NCBI GenBank assembly: GCA_030710605.1 | Contig: CP092863.1 | Coordinates: 142,072,580 to 142,136,579, forward strand | Source of the DNA: Cordylochernes scorpioides | Lineage: Eukaryota; Arthropoda; Arachnida; Pseudoscorpiones; Chernetidae | Direction: 5' to 3' | DNA: 64,000 nucleotides | Shown here: positions 55,601 through 64,000 of the stretch, in pieces | Layout: every line of letters starts with the position of its first letter | Position numbering within the stretch: position 1 is the stretch's first letter | Notes under the pieces: generated by a model | Told to the model about the DNA's origin: nothing | The model's input: the letters and a program-made list of their open reading frames with translations, nothing else | Database searches by the model: none | Program-made: the position numbers and the translations under genes

Positions 55601-57455
55601 GTCTATATTGTTATTTCCTTTGTCTCACTGCTTTGTTCTGATGTATACCTCTGGTGAATCCTGTATAGGGTCAGTGACCCTAAATAAAGGCTTTTTTGTT
55701 GTTGTTGTTGTTTGTTGATATGGAAGGATGATATTCATTTGTCAAAAGTGTCACCTTTCCCTTTTAAAAAATGAATTCAAAATTTTTTTTTTTTTTGGTT
55801 ATCACATTAGCACAAAACAATAGAGTTGATGATAAAGAATGAGCTACAACACCAGTTTTGTCAAATTCAGACAAAAAGCCAACAACCTGTATACCATGGT
55901 TTTGGGCTTTGGCCCTCATCAGTATAGTGTAGGCTTCGTTGTGGCTCATTTGTTATCATTAACTCTACATGTTATACTGATCTGATAACCAAAAATGCAT
56001 TATTATAATGTAATATAATGCACTGCGGCCTGTGATTGTAAAACGACACTTGAAGTTACACCGCATGAGTTTCTTTTCAACGAAAAAAATCAAATTTTTA
56101 TTTCAAGGTGAAATATCGACTATTTCTAACCTTTTTGGATGAGGTATGAAAGGATGAATTATGAAGAGTAATGATGAACGGAAAAATAATTTTGATGTAT
56201 TTTTAAAGGGAGAGGTGCCTCTTTTGGTACAAATTATTGTTGTTGTTAGCGACTATATGGACGAAAATTCTTCATTTGATCTGTCAGTGACCATCACGCA
56301 CCGCTCAGCCTCTTATCTTTCTTGATCCCTTCTAGCCAGCTTATTGCAGGTCTTCTTCTCTTCCTTGGTCTTATTATCTTAGTTCCTAATCAAAATTTGT
56401 AAGTGCAAAAGTCAAACTGCTTTTCACATGTCTACACATGTGAAAAAATAATAGAAAAAAATAAAAAGGTCAGGTGTTGATATTAAAAATAAAGAAGGCA
56501 TATCCTGACCAGGAACACATGTGCTCCTAGTCAGGAGATAAGCCTTCTTTATTTTTAATGTGTAGACATGTGGGGGTGTACTTACAGTAAAAGCAGTTAC
56601 CAACTTCTACCCACCATGATTATCATGGCCTATACCACTGTACTAGGAATAATTAAAAAAAGAGCAACACAGAGAATAATGCTTCTTTTTTTTTTTTTAA
56701 TTTAGTTTCTGATCTATAATACAAATTGAACTTTTCATCATCCCTTCTTCAATGAGATATTTTGTCCATTTAGTTTTCTCAGCAATACTTCAAAAATAAT
56801 AAGTCACAATTTGGATTATAGTTCATAATAAAAAGAAAATAAGGCCCAATCCAAATAATTTATTAGTGTGTGACGTTTCGGCAACAACATTGTCACCATC
56901 ATCAGACAAAAGAATTTTATAAATATAAATAATTTTATTCATTTTATTCTTTTGTCTGATGATGGTGACAATGTTGTTGCTGAAACGTCACACACTAATA
57001 AATTATTTGGATTAGGTCTTGTTTCTTTTATCAGCGATACTTCAACCTAAACAGTTTACGCAGGTAGTTTGCAATGCTCTTCCCCTTTATGCCATTGGCC
57101 AAATAAATTTGGCTCTCACATTTTTGGGGTGATTTCTTCCCCCCAGATATAAGAGAGTGTATTTCATCTTTGCAAGATTGAAGTTGAAAGTTTATCCCGG
57201 TTTTTATTCTGCTCCCTTTTGTGTTAGCCATCCAATTAGAATGTTGATTGCTCTCTCTATCCATAGTTGCATTCACACGGGAGGTACAGTTAGGGTTTTC
57301 TATTCATTGGATTGAGACCAAATGCTTTCCTCTTAACCCTCCAGTATTTTTTGTATCTTTTTTTTTTTTTAAATCTTTCACTCTGTGCTTCAGAATCTCC
57401 CTCCGAGGAGGATCCGGGAGCTGTGTCTGTAGCTGAAGTGGACTTCAGCGCCTAA
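46694..57455 (+). CDS. Probable 3' exons of the unidentified gene
   Basis: Exons 46694-46805, 52122-52189 and 57394-57455 are phase-compatible with each other (start 0, then 1, then 0). The first reads TSLLSTSPGKFSLFWTTAG and ends RSMHRQS. The second encodes a basic, nuclear-signal-like NKKRRKLYNPNVLRPLTPIS plus SP. The last, in the phase implied, reads NLPPRRIRELCL and stops at TAG 57430-57432. Another frame reads SPSEEDPGAVSVAEVDFSA and stops at TAA 57453-57455. Linkage to 32378-41235 is inferred from strand and order. That chain ends in phase 1, so at least one exon between 41236 and 46693 is missing. A frame starting near 42594 (EAVSNLKDKSVSSS) is a candidate without a clear donor. Confidence 0.45.
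46855..47740. mobile_element. Cluster of Tc1-like and Tigger-like MITEs
   Basis: Tc1-like termini occur at 46859, 47241 and 47735. aataaaggtcactgtaatat occurs twice (47361, 47474), so the interior is duplicated. A complete Tigger-like element (about 47524-47687, gtagaacctcc ... ggaggttctactgta) sits inside. 47745-48100 holds a few LINE-like bases near 48045 and nothing else. Confidence 0.6.
48105..48360. repeat. Family C arm
   Basis: One arm only: ctactgtccttactgcgatg, ttggctcatcagtggtgaac, ccagcggtttcgccaattta. It is followed by a short inverted pair around 48440-48560 (gccatctatacatataaaat). Confidence 0.65.
48789..49086 (+). mobile_element. tRNA-derived SINE, diverged
   Basis: The body (accagcgagtgcatgtaacc) and the 3' block are present. 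The B box is lost. Confidence 0.75.
49345..49910. mobile_element. Hairpin retroelement, subfamily B, with family C nested inside
   Basis: A perfect 15-bp duplication, ttgggaatgtttaaa, lies at 49330-49344 and 49911-49925. The left arm is intact (cgacaacaacattgtcacca). The right part is interrupted by a family C palindrome at 49549-49813. Confidence 0.85.
49549..49813. repeat. Palindromic element, family C
   Basis: The outer arms aactattttaaacgcgtaag and its near-complement flank the actgcccttac / gtaagggcagt block. Confidence 0.75.
50038..50520. mobile_element. Tigger-like MITE split by a SINE
   Basis: acagtagaaacacctctctg at 50038. The element resumes at 50394 (cctagttacagagctaaaat) and ends near 50520. 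cctagttaca is present on both sides of the SINE. 50530-50925 has no recognised feature. Confidence 0.7.
50084..50393 (+). mobile_element. tRNA-derived SINE
   Basis: Near full-length. The B box is degraded (ggatcaaatcc). The 3' palindrome is intact. Confidence 0.8.
50935..51205. repeat. Family C arm
   Basis: Right-arm orientation: gctgggagggttcaccactg, atgagccaagccatcccaat, catcgcagtaaggacagtag. Confidence 0.65.
51320..51960 (+). mobile_element. Head-to-tail run of truncated SINEs
   Basis: A 3' end at 51325-51395 is fused at catgattatcatgg to a new head (51396-51610). That copy stops at cacatgtgtg and runs into a third copy (51617-51930). A further 3' stub lies at 51936-51965. 51970-52120 is unremarkable intron. 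Confidence 0.8.
52677..52972 (-). mobile_element. LINE 3' fragment
   Basis: Minus copy of the 2827-5356 family with the zinc-knuckle frame intact (YPTCPKCSLVPAAPEHILAC). A short aggagaaagatatg repeat flanks it (52660-52675, 52970-52983). 52190-52670 is intron with nothing recognised. Confidence 0.8.
53000..55375. other. Decayed Penelope-like element region and unassigned sequence
   Basis: It contains a GIY-YIG remnant (54280-54486). It also contains hammerhead-like debris such as cgagctttcgggcgaaaac (53975) and tgctcgaaagcttgc (54820). 53400-53850 has a GC-richer stretch without a convincing gene. I cannot delimit the element. Confidence 0.4.
54280..54486 (-). pseudogene. GIY-YIG endonuclease remnant of a Penelope-like element
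   Basis: The minus strand reads CNSIYIGETADESRTGW, then NILDKTGHSFNTSHH. This corresponds to the YIGET core and the later (E)TGH motif of Penelope-type GIY-YIG domains. The preceding RT is not recognisable. It is a short degraded piece. Confidence 0.6.
55385..55718 (+). mobile_element. LINE 3' end (third LINE family)
   Basis: It encodes LCASLPSIIDNMTQNKYIAT and AFYGFHKSISQKKAK followed by a stop, then a T/C-rich UTR, ctaaataaaggctttt and (GTT)n. It is nearly identical to 30250-30682. Confidence 0.75.
55790..55980 (-). repeat. Hairpin repeat with a decayed hammerhead core
   Basis: Inverted ends ggttatcacattag / ttgttatcattaac. The minus strand has CTGATGAGGGCCAAAGCCC followed by AAAAC instead of GAAAC. 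Confidence 0.55.
55981..56230. repeat. Unclassified interspersed repeat
   Basis: It shares tatgaaaggatgaattatga and aagagtaatgatgaac with 63130-63360. 56231-56394 is unremarkable. Confidence 0.5.
56395..56660 (+). mobile_element. SINE 3' part with a small hairpin insertion
   Basis: The SINE sequence acatgtctacacatgtg is interrupted by an inverted repeat around 56460-56560 (ggcatatcctgacc / ggtcagg-like), then resumes to the catgattatcatgg end. Confidence 0.6.
56794..57030. mobile_element. Hairpin retroelement, subfamily B
   Basis: The 15-bp flanks tcagcaatacttcaa (56779-56793) and tcagcgatacttcaa (57031-57045) differ by one base. Both arms and the left tail are intact. 57046-57390 is intron with nothing assigned. 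Confidence 0.88.
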
Positions 57456-57584
57456 TTCAAGTTGCATAGACTCTTGTTGTTGTTATTGCATATCTCCTGT
57501 AAATATGTAAATAGATATCTAGAGACAGATAATGTGTCACCTCCACCTCATTGTTATTGATAACTACAATATGCCTTGATATGG

Positions 57585-58200
57585 TACATTTCTCTGTCGA
57601 TTATATATTGGAAACATAGAGTAACATGACATATCAAAAATGCGTAACGTTTTAGTAACAGTGTTGTTAGCATCTTCAGTCAAAGTACTGAATGAAAGAT
57701 TTGTCATCTGGATATATAAAAAGAACACGTTACTGTGAAAGGTCACTCATAATTTATTCATTTGATTGTGGTCTTACTTTGTTTCTAGAAAATAAGCATG
57801 TTGTTTATATCTATGGAGGATGGATGTTAGAGGAAGGGCTAGATAAACATGGCAAGACATCTAATTACCTCCCATATCGACAAAATCTAATAACAGCAAA
57901 CTCGCAATCAGAGACCTAAACAATAAGTGGGACTCTAAAGGTAGGTTCTACAATGTTTTTTTTTATAAGACATACACAATTTTTTTTTCTCTTTTCACTC
58001 TTTTACTCTACTTTTTATATCACATTTTGTACATAATCTCTTTAATAAATTGTACTAAACTTTATTTTATCTGGATGATAGTGTGGAATTTATTTTCCCT
58101 TTGTCTTCACAAGGTAATAAGACTAAATCCAATTAAATAGTGTGTGACGTTTCGGTAACAGCGTTGTTACCATCTTTAGACAATAGTACTGCACTTAATA
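57585..58200. repeat. Decayed hairpin copies and unassigned sequence
   Basis: Family A motifs occur at 57600-57770 (aacagtgttgttagcatctt) and 58110-58190 (tgtgtgacgtttcggtaaca). 57790-57960 may hold a short reading frame but no family is recognised. A Tigger-like terminus (tacagtcgcacctgctta) runs into the gap. Confidence 0.45.
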
Positions 58201-58237
58201 TATACAGTCGCACCTGCTTAATAGCATCCCCTATAAA

Positions 58238-58337
58238 NNNNNNNNNNNNNNNNNNNNNNNNNNNNNNNNNNNNNNNNNNNNNNNNNNNNNNNNNNNNNNN
58301 NNNNNNNNNNNNNNNNNNNNNNNNNNNNNNNNNNNNN
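58238..58337. other. Assembly gap, 100 N
   Basis: Exactly 100 Ns, the conventional placeholder for a gap of unknown length. Confidence 1.
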
Positions 58338-58499
58338 TTTATTTATCACATCAAAGTTTAAAGCAGGTTGGGTATTTAGTGTATCAAAATACAAATGTTT
58401 TATAGTACATAATATTTATGTAGTTTATGTAGTACATAATATTAGATCAAAATATTATTTATTTCACCAATATTTCAGTTAGCTGAACGCCAACCTTAT

Positions 58500-59030
58500 A
58501 TGATGTTAAGAAAAAGGCATCTCCTTATCGTGCAACTGAGAGTTTCTAATGGCTTGCGCCATCTATCGGAATAAATATCAACTATTCTGGTTGATTTTTA
58601 ATTATTCCAGAATTGGCCAAATACCCATTCTTGATTAATCAAGAAAAGCTAACCACGGACGCGTTTCGGGCTGTTGGCCCTCATCAGCGTGGTGCAAGCT
58701 ATACCTCAACGACCAAAAAAATTGGTCATTAAGGCATCCTGAAAAATCATGAAACGGGTAGTTAAGGCCAGAATTGCGTGAGAACGCTACACAATGTGAA
58801 AAAATAGTACAAATGTAATATTGTACTGGGATAAGGTGCATAATAAGAAAAAGGCATCTACTTATCGTGCAACTGAAAGTTGCTAATGGCTTGCGCCATC
58901 TATCGGAATAAATATCAACTATCCTCGTTGATTTTTAATTATTCCAGAATTGGCCAAATACCCATTCTTGATTAATCAAGAAAAGCTAACCACGGACGCG
59001 TTTCGGGCTGTTGGCCCCCATTTGATGTGT
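58500..59030 (-). mobile_element. Retrozyme-like tandem partial dimer
   Basis: Two copies of one unit in direct orientation: 58504-58650 and 58846-58987 match with few differences (ggcatctccttatcgtgcaa, ttgcgccatctatcggaata, ccattcttgattaatcaag). The offset between copies is 337 bp. The downstream copy contains a complete hammerhead. The upstream one starts within the hammerhead stem II, as if 5' truncated. No ORF. Confidence 0.8.
58653..58692 (-). ncRNA. Type-I hammerhead ribozyme, complete
   Basis: Forty nt on the minus strand: stem I CCACG, CTGATGA, stem II GGGC/GCCC with loop CAACA, GAAAC, two bases GC, GTC, stem I' CGTGG. All core nucleotides match the hammerhead consensus and both helices are perfectly paired. 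Cleavage would fall between plus positions 58657 and 58658. Stem III is extremely short (two pairs, two-base loop), as reported for retrozyme and Penelope-like hammerheads, which work better as dimers. Confidence 0.8.
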
Positions 59031-59059
59031 TGCTAAACTAGAATATGTTTGGGTTACAG

Positions 59060-62000
59060 CTTCAGCCCGGATCCTACTGAACGTACGACGTTCTGGACAC
59101 TCTCGATTGGGGTGTTCTTTATGTGGACCAGTAGCTACTGTTATAGCCAGGCTACTGTACAGCGCTTCCTGGCCGTGCCCTCTGTCAAGGCCGCTCAGAG
59201 GTAGGTACCTTTATAACATGCCATCAACCCGGTATATGCAAATTAAACTGTTATAGAACTAATTTGCATATAATATCATTAAATTAGCGCCATCTATCGA
59301 TGAAAATTATCAACATATTTTTTAATGCTACTTTTCTTCTAATAATACAAGGTGGGATCAATAAATAAGGAGAATTATAATTTATATTAAAAAAAAAAAA
59401 AGAACGATATTAAAAATTAGGACTTGATTTATTCAAAATAATCACCTTGGCTTTCTATACATCGTCTCCATCGTTCTGGCAACTTGTAAATACCCTCTTT
59501 ATAGGCACTCTTAGGAAGCGTGTGAAAAAAATCTTGCACCACTTTCTGGACATCTTCATCCCAGTCAAATCGCTTTCCCTTTAACTCCTTCTTTAGTAGT
59601 CCAAAAAGGAAATAGTCAGAGGGGGCATGCAGGATGTTCTAAAACTTCAAAACCTAATTTAATGATTGTAGATACAGTTTTACATGATGTATGCGGCCTT
59701 TGAAACCCGAATACGGTTAAGTTTTTGGTCCAAATTAAGGAAATGTGGAATTCGTCCATTTTTGAACTCGTTAACCCATTTATAAATGTTTTTTTTAGAC
59801 AAACAAGACTCACCATAGATATTTTTCATTCTTTGGCATATTAGAGATGTTTGAATACCTTCTGCATTCAAGAAACGAATAACTGCACGTTGTTCAAGCG
59901 TGGTGCAATCCTTCAAGGGAGCTTCCATTTTAGTTTATTTATAAGTCTCGCGCCGCGCGTGGGAAAAAAGAACAGAACACCTTAAATAGTCTCTCGATGT
60001 TATATTTTAATATTCTGTGGTTTAAATTATTTTTGCTTTTTTAATTTTAAGAAATAAGATAATTCACCTTATTTATTGATCCCCCCTTGTATATGCCAGT
60101 CGTCTGTTTTTTTTTTTTTTTAAGTAAACAAAGGTAATTTTGTCCACACTTGGTTATATCGTGTGTTTTCAATAAAGGTCACTGTAATATCTTTCAGAGT
60201 TATTATCTGAATCCCGATATACATGCTGAAAGGTACAACTTCCTTAAGTTTTATCCATGAGTGTATCTACCTATACAATGAGAAAGTGATGTTGTCGCCT
60301 CTAATATAAGAGAAAATGAATGAAAAGTTGATATCAGAGAATGTTACCAGTACTGATAGAGTTAGCTATTGATCTCAACCATGGCCTGTTGATCCGCCAT
60401 ATTTACCAGCTATGAAGATGTGAGGATCTAAGTGAGACTGAAATGTCAGTTAAGAAAAAAGGGCATCTCCTGATGATGAAATTAAAGGCTTTTTCTTAAT
60501 TTATCCACCTAATCCAAGTACAAATTCACTTCTGTAATATTTTTCATATTTTTTGGCGTAATCACGTCCTTGAACGATGTTGAGAATCTACGCTGCAGAA
60601 ATAGTTATGTTCAGGACAATGTGAATCAGTTTGGCACACTTTGAACAGACATGAAAGAAGCTACCGTTTACCTATCAGTGGTGTTAAGTAATTATGAAAT
60701 GATGGAGGTTTGAGAATATTCCCTGCAGAAATGAATTGTCCAGGGCAATAATAATGATTTTTACCGCTCTGGCCAGACATGATGGAAACTGCCATTTACC
60801 TATATCAGACAGTTTGGACAACTATGAAATAGAAGGATGATGAGAATCTATGGTGCAGAAATGGATATGTTCAGTATGTTCAGGCATTTATGAATCATTC
60901 TATCGCTCTAGCCAGACATAATGGAAGATACCAGATACCTATCAGCCAGATTGGATAACGATGAAATGGAATGATGTTGAGAATCAAATCTGCAGAAATG
61001 AATGTGTCCAGGTATATATGAATCACTTTGCCGCTCTAACCAGATATACTGAAAGATATTCTTTTTCTGCTCTAACCAGACATGATAGAAGATACCATTA
61101 CCTATCAGTGGTGTTGGACAACTATATAATGGAACGATGTATAGAATCAAATCAGCAGAAATTGGATATGTCCAGGGCCATGTGGATCAGTCTGGCCGCT
61201 CCAATGGGCCCTCATTCTTACCACCACCATCACTGGACTCCTCATCTACGCCCGCTATGCCGATTGTGATCCTGTAGCTGGAAGATTGGTCTCGGCTCAC
61301 GACCAGGTACGTTCATCCTCTTTACCTCTTCTTCTTTAGAAAGAAAGGTCTTCAATGATGGTCAGGAGCCTTCCACAGGGACCACAGGTGTGAGGGGTTC
61401 TCGGAATCTTATCGGAAAATAAGGAAAACGGGACGGTGGCTGACCACTCTCATTATTATTATTTTTACCTTGGGGTAAGTTGTTCTCCCTATAATACCTC
61501 TTGTATATAATTTTATTAGAGAACTAAAAGGTAAATACCCACCTTTATAATAAATTAATTATTCTCAAATTTGCCCTTGCTTTATTTATCTCCGCGACAA
61601 TATTTTCAAAATGATAAAAACCAATCTAAATACTCTCTAGTTCCTTTTATTTTTGATGGTAAAGGGTTTCTTTTCTTTTTTTTTTTTAAATCGAATATAA
61701 ACTTATTGTGTGTGCGTGTGGTTTAATGGACTTTTTGTATGTTCCAGCTTCTTCCACGTTACGTTGTTTCAACTTTGAATCACGTCCCGGGACTGGCAGG
61801 ACTACTGGTGGCTGGTGTCTTCAGCGGAGCACTTAGGTCCGTGGTGATCATACACATGTTTTAAATGAGAAGTCTCATTGTGAATAACTCTAGGTACTTT
61901 ATTTAAACATCCCTTCGTTCTTAAATTTTTCTTTATATATCTATGATGACTTATTTTTAGGAATCTCAAAATTATAATCCCTTAAATCACATTGCCATGG

Positions 62001-63557
62001 GGATGTATAAGACAATTGAAAGTTTGAAATAATTGACAATTAAAAATAATTTTATTGACATCTTGTCAATATACATGCAAAGTGCACACAGTCTGCACTA
62101 TTTAAAAAAATATAATATGGATTATATACACTATGTACAATGAATATGGCGCCTCTGCCAGCGCTGCAGAGTTTGGTGGAGAATCGCCAGTGGGTCTCCA
62201 GCGACACCACGTATTTCGCGATCTACGAAGAATACGTAGATTACGTACTTCGCCGCTGAGGAGATGGTGATGGTGTGGTCCTTGAGACCAACTGGAAAGA
62301 TCCAGGGGTTGAAATAATTGATTATTAATCAATACCTTTATTAAAACCTTATATTCAGATTCTTCTGAGAGATACAGCAATTAGTTAAAGCAAACGACAA
62401 AACTATCAAATAATGTACAATCAATGTAAAAACTACACTCATGAACAAAACTTAAGAAAGTTTGTCTTTTAACATATACAGTAAAAACCTCTCTGTAAAG
62501 GATAACACCTAGTTGCAGAGCAAAAGTGTCATTTATGAAGAGGTGTCCTCTTATCGGAGAGTTATTAAATAGTAAAAATGGTCATTTTGACAATTAAAAC
62601 TGTCCTTTGTAGAGAGGTGTCTTCAGGCCAGAATGTCCTCTCATGGTGAGGTTCTACTGTTTATATCGGAATTCAGACAATAACTCTGAAAGATATTACA
62701 GTGACCTTTATTGAAGACACTCGAGATAACCAAGTGCGAACAAAATTGCTTCTGTCTCTTTAAAAATAATAATTTAATTGTAAAATTGTAAATGTAATGT
62801 ATAATATTGTAAACATACGACCGGAGACAACAGAAGCTTTCCACCTCCCTAACTTCTGTCCATTAGAATATGTACATGTTTCAATGCAGGGTTATGGTTT
62901 CATACAAAGTCTATTAGATAATAAAAAGGCATATATTGGATTGAATAAAAGATTTATTTACCAATATTTCAGTTTGCTGAACGCCAAACCTTTATTAAGG
63001 CATTGCATTTTTGTATAAACCAACTCAGCGCCGCATATTGTTATAATATCACAGTTGAAATATTAAAAAAAAGTAGGTTGGGGAAATATGTGCATGCAAA
63101 AAGAATTATTTTAAAGGTTACAATCTGAATAAGTTAAATATCTTAAAAACTATCAAACCAGAACATTGTTGCAACATGAAACAATATAATGCGGCTTATA
63201 ATTGTAGAACGACATTTGAAAATTATCCCGAATGTGTTTCTTTTGAAAGAAAAATAGAAATTTATTTTAAGGAGAAATAACGATTATTTCTAACCTTAGG
63301 AATGAAGTATGAAAGGATGAATTGTGAAGAGTAATGATGAATGGAAAAAATAAAAGTGTACAGGGATGGGAATTGTAACATGATAATTCTCCAAGAAGCT
63401 GACATTTGACTGCCTGAGATGACAATGATCTATGGACGCAGCACGCTGTCGTCTGGAGTCAACTCCATGGCGGCCATTACTATCGAAGATTTTGTGAAAA
63501 CCTTCTGCATCAGCTCGCTGTCTGAACTATGGAATAGACGTCTCTCCAGGATCCTAG
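59060..63557 (+). CDS. SLC5-family Na+/solute symporter (SMVT/SMCT-like), partial
   Basis: The exons are 59060-59200, 61176-61306, 61748-61836 and 63442-63557. Together they cover the middle of the 12-13-helix transporter that couples sodium entry to uptake of monocarboxylates, iodide or vitamins at the plasma membrane. Diagnostic pieces are FSPDPTERTTFWTLSIGVFF, SQATVQRFLAVPSVKAAQR, GLLIYARYADCDPVAGRLVS, HVPGLAGLLVAGVFSGALR and STLSSGVNSMAAITIEDFVK. The phases agree (2, 0, 2), apart from one extra base in exon 61176-61306 near 61200 that shifts the frame. The N-terminal exons would lie upstream, possibly in or beyond the gap, and the C-terminus lies past 64000. Which SLC5 member it is cannot be decided. 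Confidence 0.88.
59348..60089 (-). mobile_element. Internally deleted mariner transposon
   Basis: The TIRs caaggtgggatcaataaata and its near-complement at 60066-60089 are flanked by TA (59346-59347, 60090-60091). The minus-strand transposase begins TTLEQRAVIRFLNAEGIQTS and ends PSDYFLFGLLKKELKG ... WRRCIESQGDYFE. The central catalytic part is deleted. It lies in an SLC5 intron. Confidence 0.88.
60100..60272. mobile_element. Tc1-like MITE
   Basis: aataaaggtcactgtaatat and the terminus acttccttaagttttatcca match 28066-28257. 60273-60540 is intron. Confidence 0.6.
60560..61200 (+). repeat. Degenerate ~130-bp tandem array running into an SLC5 exon
   Basis: Five diverged units each contain gagaatc, gcagaaatg, a tgtccagg-like block, tgaatcantttgncgctct and (g/a)ccagacat(g/a)atgga. 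The last unit overlaps the acceptor and first about 25 bases of the exon at 61176. Confidence 0.75.
61837..63441. other. SLC5 intron with nested MITEs
   Basis: A Tc1-like MITE (about 62437-62780) is split by a Tigger-like element (about 62477-62662, acagtaaaaacctctctgta ... ggttctactgt). 62140-62300 is GC-richer and unassigned. 62920-63360 holds a repeat shared with 55981-56230. Confidence 0.55.
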
Positions 63558-63562
63558 GTAGG

Positions 63563-63920
63563 TATGTCTGTACACGTTCTGTACATGTTCTATACATGTT
63601 CTGTACATGTTCTTCACATGTTCTGTACATGTTCTGTGTATGTTCTGTACATGTTATATACATGTTCTATACATGTTCTATACATGTTCTGTACATGTTC
63701 TTCACATGTTCTGTACATGTTCTGTGTATGTTCTGTACATGTTCTATACATGTTCTGTACTTGTTTTGTATATATTCTGCACATGTTCTGTGTATGTTCT
63801 GTACATGTTCTATAAATGTTCTGTACTTGTTTTGTACATATTCTGCACATGTTCTGTGTATGTTCTGTACATGTTCTATACATGTTCTGTACTTATTTCG
63901 TACATATTCTGTACATGTTC
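63563..63920 (+). repeat. 11-bp minisatellite next to an SLC5 donor site
   Basis: The unit gttctgtacat (variants gttctatacat, gttctgtgtat, gttcttcacat) repeats about 32 times, starting within about ten bases of the donor at 63558. The variants form a higher-order pattern (blocks of about 80-120 bp recur). Confidence 0.92.
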
Positions 63921-64000
63921 AGGAATTAAACTTCACTTATCAATCTCAATGATAAATGTCAGAAATAATATTGTAACGTAGTAATAGATGACTAAGCTGA

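Noticed and set aside
57031-57276. Minus-strand ORF of about 80 residues
   Set aside because: No similarity to a known family, no splice context, and it overlaps the end of a hairpin element.
57692-57960. Possible upstream SLC5 exon
   Set aside because: Short frames near a donor exist, but no SLC5 motif is seen and the phase does not fit the exon at 59060.
62102-62380. GC-richer patch as a coding exon
   Set aside because: No frame gives a recognisable or splice-bounded product on either strand. Left as unassigned intron.
63419-63981. Long ORFs on both strands encoding Cys/His-rich repeats
   Set aside because: They arise from the 11-bp minisatellite in every frame. Only the first part (63442-63557) is a real exon.

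Overview
This is a stretch of an AT-rich, intron-bearing animal genome, dense with transposable elements. The RNase H/zinc-knuckle LINE tails, BEL, gypsy, hAT, Helitron and maT-type mariner remnants point to an invertebrate. The LINE proteins resemble those I know from spiders and other chelicerates; that lineage call is an inference of low to moderate confidence. There is one 100-N scaffold gap (58238-58337).

Host genes. (1) METTL6, the tRNA m3C methyltransferase, lies on the minus strand at 8536-13737. Its four coding exons join in phase to a 285-residue protein. (2) An unrecognised gene with a large acidic exon runs on the plus strand from about 32.4 kb to 57.4 kb. It has at least eight candidate exons and a basic C-terminus, and a few possible upstream exons lie at 24.3-28.0 kb. 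(3) Part of an SLC5-family sodium/solute symporter lies on the plus strand at 59060-63557, as four exons. One exon carries a 1-nt frameshift. (4) An intact intron-containing tRNA-Leu(CAA) gene lies at 32132-32247 on the minus strand, inside the loop of a hairpin retroelement.

Mobile DNA, left to right. A dead hAT transposase is split by a tRNA-derived SINE (1-1943). A 360-bp Helitron sits inside a hairpin element (2318-2816). A LINE with flanking direct repeats lacks its reverse transcriptase (2827-5356). A maT (DD37D) transposon with an open transposase ORF follows (5476-6779). The METTL6 introns hold minisatellite, SINE and hairpin copies. A complete 4.4-kb gypsy element with 173-bp LTRs (15057-19482) is followed by a hAT with an 8-bp TSD (19710-21359). 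The 22-64 kb part holds 91-bp, 126-bp and 11-bp tandem arrays, a 3-kb Helitron, a BEL 3' end, Tigger-like and Tc1-like MITEs, and many SINE and LINE 3' fragments.

The most unusual theme is a set of palindromic or tandem repeats built around hammerhead-ribozyme cores (CTGANGA, stem II, GAAAC, GTC). One is a head-to-tail partial dimer of a 337-bp unit with a complete 40-nt type-I hammerhead (58500-59030, minus strand). Another, very common family is a long inverted repeat with a hammerhead-like motif in each arm and a one-sided tail of about 30 nt. Seven copies are flanked by 11-15-bp target duplications. These properties fit Penelope-like/retrozyme retroelements rather than cut-and-paste MITEs, and a GIY-YIG remnant at 54280-54486 fits a Penelope-like element in the same window. 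Three tandem arrays begin exactly at, or within a few bases of, splice junctions of METTL6 and the SLC5 gene.
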